This document shows positions 27,806 to 30,756 of a stretch of 30,756 bases of DNA, in pieces; positions within the stretch are counted from its first letter, which is position 1, and each line of letters starts with the position of its first letter. Location: assembly GCA_023622465.1 (NCBI GenBank), contig JAMNZE010000123.1, positions 1-30,756 on the forward strand, written 5' to 3'. Under the pieces are notes generated by a model. It worked only from the letters and a program-made list of their open reading frames with translations, made no database searches and was not told the DNA's origin. The stretch is from UBA5500 sp023622465 (GTDB lineage: Bacteria; Bacillota; UBA994; UBA5500). A program made the position numbers and the translations under genes.

Positions 27806-30756
27806 GTGAAGAGGGTATTGGCTCTGCTAGAAAATAGCGCCGGCTGGAAGGAAATTGGACAGACGCTAGCAGCTAAAGATAATAATTTGCTGGTGTCGGG
27901 GGTCAGCGGTTCGGTAAAGAGTTTCTTAGCGGCCGCCCTATATGGCCAGCAGAATTCCAGTTTGCTCTATATCGCGCCTAGCTGGAGTTTGGCAGAAAAG
28001 GCCTGGAGCGATCTGCAGACCCTGTTGCCGGAGGAAGAGGTACTGCTCTTTCCCGTCCGGGAAAACCCCCTTTATGGTATAGCTGCTTCTAGCCCTGAGC
28101 TCATTGCCGAGCGACAAAAAACCCTTTTTGCCTTAAGCAGTGGGCAACGCTGTCTGGTGGTAACATCGGTGGAAGCGTTGTTATATCAGTTGCCCGCCCC
28201 TTCTGTCTTTAGCTCCCAGGGACTGAAACTTAGTTACGGTCAACAGTTTTCTTTGGAAGAGCTGACCCGCCTCTTGGTGCAAGGCGGCTATGAGCGGGTG
28301 CATTTGGTGGAGCACCCCGGCCAATTTAGTCGGCGGGGTGGAATTGTAGATATTTATGGACCGGGCCACGATGGGCCTGTGCGTATAGAGTTCTTTGGTG
28401 ATGAGATCGACCTCATTAAGGAATTCGATCTAACTAGTCAGCGTTCGCTGGAGAACGTGTCGAGCGTGCTGATTTTACCGGCACAGGAAAGTATTTGGCC
28501 GTCAGCGGCCAACGGGGCCGGGCTAGAGCGTCTACGGGCGGCCCTGGATAAGGCTATAAAAGCCAACCCGACTTTGGCTAGTCAGTTGACGGAGCATGTG
28601 GGGGCCGATTTAGAAAAGCTGCAAGAGGGAGCATTCTTCCCGGGTAAGGAGCGTTATTTACCCTTCTTTGTGGACCAGCCTTGGAGTCTATTGGATTATT
28701 TGCCACCGGATGCGCAGGTGGTCATTGATGAGCCCACCAAGGTTTGGGAACAGGCGGAGCAGGATTATAAATTTTTCTTGGACGGCTTTACCGACCTGTT
28801 GATCAATGGGCGCTTGTTGCCCGGACAGAAAGATGTGGCCTTTGAACCGGAGGAAATGTTGCGCCGCCTGCCCGCGGGCGGGAATTTGTTTTTGGCCCTC
28901 TTCCCCCGCCGACCGGCTCCCTGGTCGATTGACCGCCATTTAGCACTACAAACTAAATCGGTGCCTAATTTCCACGGCCAATCGGACTTTTTGCGGCAGG
29001 AAATAGATAGGCTTTTAGTCAATGATTACCATCTAGTGATTATGGGCGGCAATGAGGAGCAACAACAGCGGGTACGAGCCTACTTGCAGAGTGAGGCTAT
29101 TGCCACCGAATTGGTATCTTTGACCGATACTGAAAGGGTAACGGCAGGAAAAGTTCATTTAGCCGCTGGTGATTTAGTCACCGGTTTCGAGCTACCCGAT
29201 GCCCGCCTGTGTATTTTTGCCGCCAGTAATATTCTCAAGCGATTGCGGACCAGTAAGCCGGCCCGGTTGAGCAAGGCGGAAGGAGCCCGCCTCGCCGACT
29301 ACCGGGATCTGGCGGTGGGCGATTATGTGGTGCACGTGCAGCACGGAATTGGCCAATATTTGGGGATAACCACCTTAGAAATTGATGGTGTACAGCGAGA
29401 CTACTTGCAGATTAAGTATGCGGGCGCCGACCGGCTCTATGTGCCTACCGACCAAATTGAACTTTTGCAGAAATACGTGGGGGCGGAAGGCAAAGCCCCT
29501 AAGATTTATAGTCTGGGCGGGGGCGATTGGCAGAAGGTAAAGGCTCGCGTCAAACAATCGGTGCAGCAAATGGCTAAAGAGCTGTTGAGCCTTTACGCGG
29601 TACGGCAGAACACGGAGGGATATAGTTATCCCCCAGATAATGAATGGCAGGCCCAGATGGAGGCCCGTTTCCCATATCAGGAAACGACCGATCAATTGCG
29701 AGCCATTGAAGAAATTAAGCGAGATTTGGAGTCGCCGCGTCCCATGGATCGTCTTCTCTGTGGTGATGTGGGCTATGGTAAGACAGAAGTGGCGGTGCGG
29801 GCTGCTTTTAAAGTAGCTAGCTCCGGCAAGCAGGTGGCTGTTCTAGTACCCACTACCATCCTGGCCGAACAGCATTACACCACCTTCCGGGAGCGGTTCG
29901 CCGACTTTCCTTTGGAAGTAGGGATCCTATCCCGTTTCCGCACACCGGCGGAAAATAAAGAAACGGTGCGGCGCCTGTCCCAAGGATTGCTGGATGTGGT
30001 GGTCGGCACCCATCGCTTGCTACAAAAGGACGTAAAATTCTTCGATCTCGGCTTACTGATCATCGATGAGGAACAGCGTTTCGGGGTGGCCCATAAGGAA
30101 CGCTTAAAGCTATTAAAGGAAAATGTGGACACCCTCACCCTCTCGGCCACGCCTATTCCGCGTACGCTGCATATGGCTATGGTGGGCATGCGTGATATGA
30201 GTGTCATCGAAACGCCGCCGGAAGATCGTTTCCCGGTACAAACCTATGTGGTTGAACATAATGATGAGTTGGTTCGCACCGCCATCCGGCGTGAACTGGC
30301 CCGGCAGGGACAAGTCTATTACGTCCATAACCGGGTGCGCAGTATTCGTCGCGCCGCCGAGCGGTTGCAAAAGTTGGTGCCAGAAGCCCGTATAGCTTAT
30401 GCCCATGGCCGCATGACTGAAGAGCGTTTGGAGCGCCTCATGTTGGACTTCATTGAGGGCGAGTATGACGTATTAGTTTGTACGACCATTATCGAATCAG
30501 GTCTAGATATCCCCAATGTTAATACCATGATAGTAGAAGACGCAGACAAGTTTGGCTTGGCCCAGCTCTATCAGTTGCGAGGGCGGGTGGGCCGCTCCAA
30601 TCGGGTTGCTTTTGCCTATTTTACTTATAAACCGGAAAAAGCCCTCTCCGAAGTGGCGGAGAAACGCTTGCAGGCCATCAAAGAGTTTACCGAGCTGGGC
30701 TCCGGTTTCAAAATTGCCATGCGCGATTTGGAGATCCGCGGTGCCGGCAATATCCT
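27806..30756 (+). CDS. mfd: Transcription-repair coupling factor Mfd (partial)
   Basis: An open frame of 983 codons running off the right edge. The GTG start is preceded by AGGGGGG. Mfd removes RNA polymerase stalled at DNA damage and recruits UvrA. The UvrB-like N-terminal region (~1-330) keeps a degenerate P-loop (GVSGSVKSF) and the LVEHPGQFSRRGGIVDIYGPG-type motif. The RNA-polymerase-interacting segment starts at YVVHVQHGIGQYLGI (~507-521). The translocase has Walker A GDVGYGKTEVAVRAA (~653-667), DEEQRFGV (~753-760) and SATPIPRTLHMAM, and the frame ends within MRDLEIRGAGNIL. About 200 C-terminal residues are missing because of the window edge, not mutation. Confidence 0.97.
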   Translation, partial: MKRVLALLENSAGWKEIGQTLAAKDNNLLVSGVSGSVKSFLAAALYGQQNSSLLYIAPSWSLAEKAWSDLQTLLPEEEVLLFPVRENPLYGIAASSPELIAERQKTLFALSSGQRCLVVTSVEALLYQLPAPSVFSSQGLKLSYGQQFSLEELTRLLVQGGYERVHLVEHPGQFSRRGGIVDIYGPGHDGPVRIEFFGDEIDLIKEFDLTSQRSLENVSSVLILPAQESIWPSAANGAGLERLRAALDKAIKANPTLASQLTEHVGADLEKLQEGAFFPGKERYLPFFVDQPWSLLDYLPPDAQVVIDEPTKVWEQAEQDYKFFLDGFTDLLINGRLLPGQKDVAFEPEEMLRRLPAGGNLFLALFPRRPAPWSIDRHLALQTKSVPNFHGQSDFLRQEIDRLLVNDYHLVIMGGNEEQQQRVRAYLQSEAIATELVSLTDTERVTAGKVHLAAGDLVTGFELPDARLCIFAASNILKRLRTSKPARLSKAEGARLADYRDLAVGDYVVHVQHGIGQYLGITTLEIDGVQRDYLQIKYAGADRLYVPTDQIELLQKYVGAEGKAPKIYSLGGGDWQKVKARVKQSVQQMAKELLSLYAVRQNTEGYSYPPDNEWQAQMEARFPYQETTDQLRAIEEIKRDLESPRPMDRLLCGDVGYGKTEVAVRAAFKVASSGKQVAVLVPTTILAEQHYTTFRERFADFPLEVGILSRFRTPAENKETVRRLSQGLLDVVVGTHRLLQKDVKFFDLGLLIIDEEQRFGVAHKERLKLLKENVDTLTLSATPIPRTLHMAMVGMRDMSVIETPPEDRFPVQTYVVEHNDELVRTAIRRELARQGQVYYVHNRVRSIRRAAERLQKLVPEARIAYAHGRMTEERLERLMLDFIEGEYDVLVCTTIIESGLDIPNVNTMIVEDADKFGLAQLYQLRGRVGRSNRVAFAYFTYKPEKALSEVAEKRLQAIKEFTELGSGFKIAMRDLEIRGAGNI

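Overview
The window reads as the chromosome of a Gram-positive, probably spore-forming Firmicute of the class Clostridia. The evidence is the gene order (tuf-rpmG-secE-nusG-rplKAJL; metG-tatD-rsmA; veg; ispE; spoVG-glmU-prs-ctc-pth-mfd), an AbrB/SpoVT regulator, Veg, a SpoVG gene with a sigma-H-like promoter, a T-box leader and an L10 leader, purine-rich Shine-Dalgarno (SD) sites, and frequent TTG/GTG starts. No species can be named from the sequence alone.

Layout. (1) 1-3838, plus strand: 3' end of tuf, then rpmG, secE, nusG, rplK, rplA, a strong promoter plus L10 leader/attenuator, rplJ, rplL and a terminator. rpoB, the usual next gene, is absent. (2) 3842-4075: a non-coding repeat locus. 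(3) 4078-11170, minus strand: a complete glycine cleavage operon driven by one promoter and a tandem glycine riboswitch: gcvT-gcvH-gcvPA-gcvPB-lpdA-lplA. It encodes all glycine decarboxylase subunits, the dihydrolipoyl dehydrogenase and a lipoate ligase that can load GcvH. (4) 11302-11687, minus: abrB. (5) 11869-16235, plus: methionine T-box, metG, tatD, rsmA and a YkuK-like gene. (6) 16247-21191, plus: tandem strong promoters and veg, then a cyanophycin pair (cyanophycinase cphB and cyanophycin synthetase cphA) and ispE. (7) 21273-22788: a GntR/FadR-type regulator and a nucleotidyltransferase whose last 22 codons lie inside a second repeat locus (22720-23038). (8) 23107-23634, minus: a glycine-rich general-stress-type protein. 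(9) 23738 to end, plus: spoVG, glmU, prs, rplY(ctc), pth and a partial mfd.

Most of the window is well-known housekeeping DNA. The part that known families do not explain is the repeat family at 3842-4075 and 22720-23038. It carries five copies of a core related to GTATGACCAACGGCCTT in both orientations, a roughly 240-nt near-palindromic foldback at the second locus, and a shared tail that folds into a nested hairpin. Both loci sit at breaks in conserved gene order. Other points worth a look are the nusG ribosome-binding site separated from its start by a hairpin, the cyanophycin genes in the veg-ispE interval, the sigma-H-like spoVG promoter and several intra-operon hairpins.
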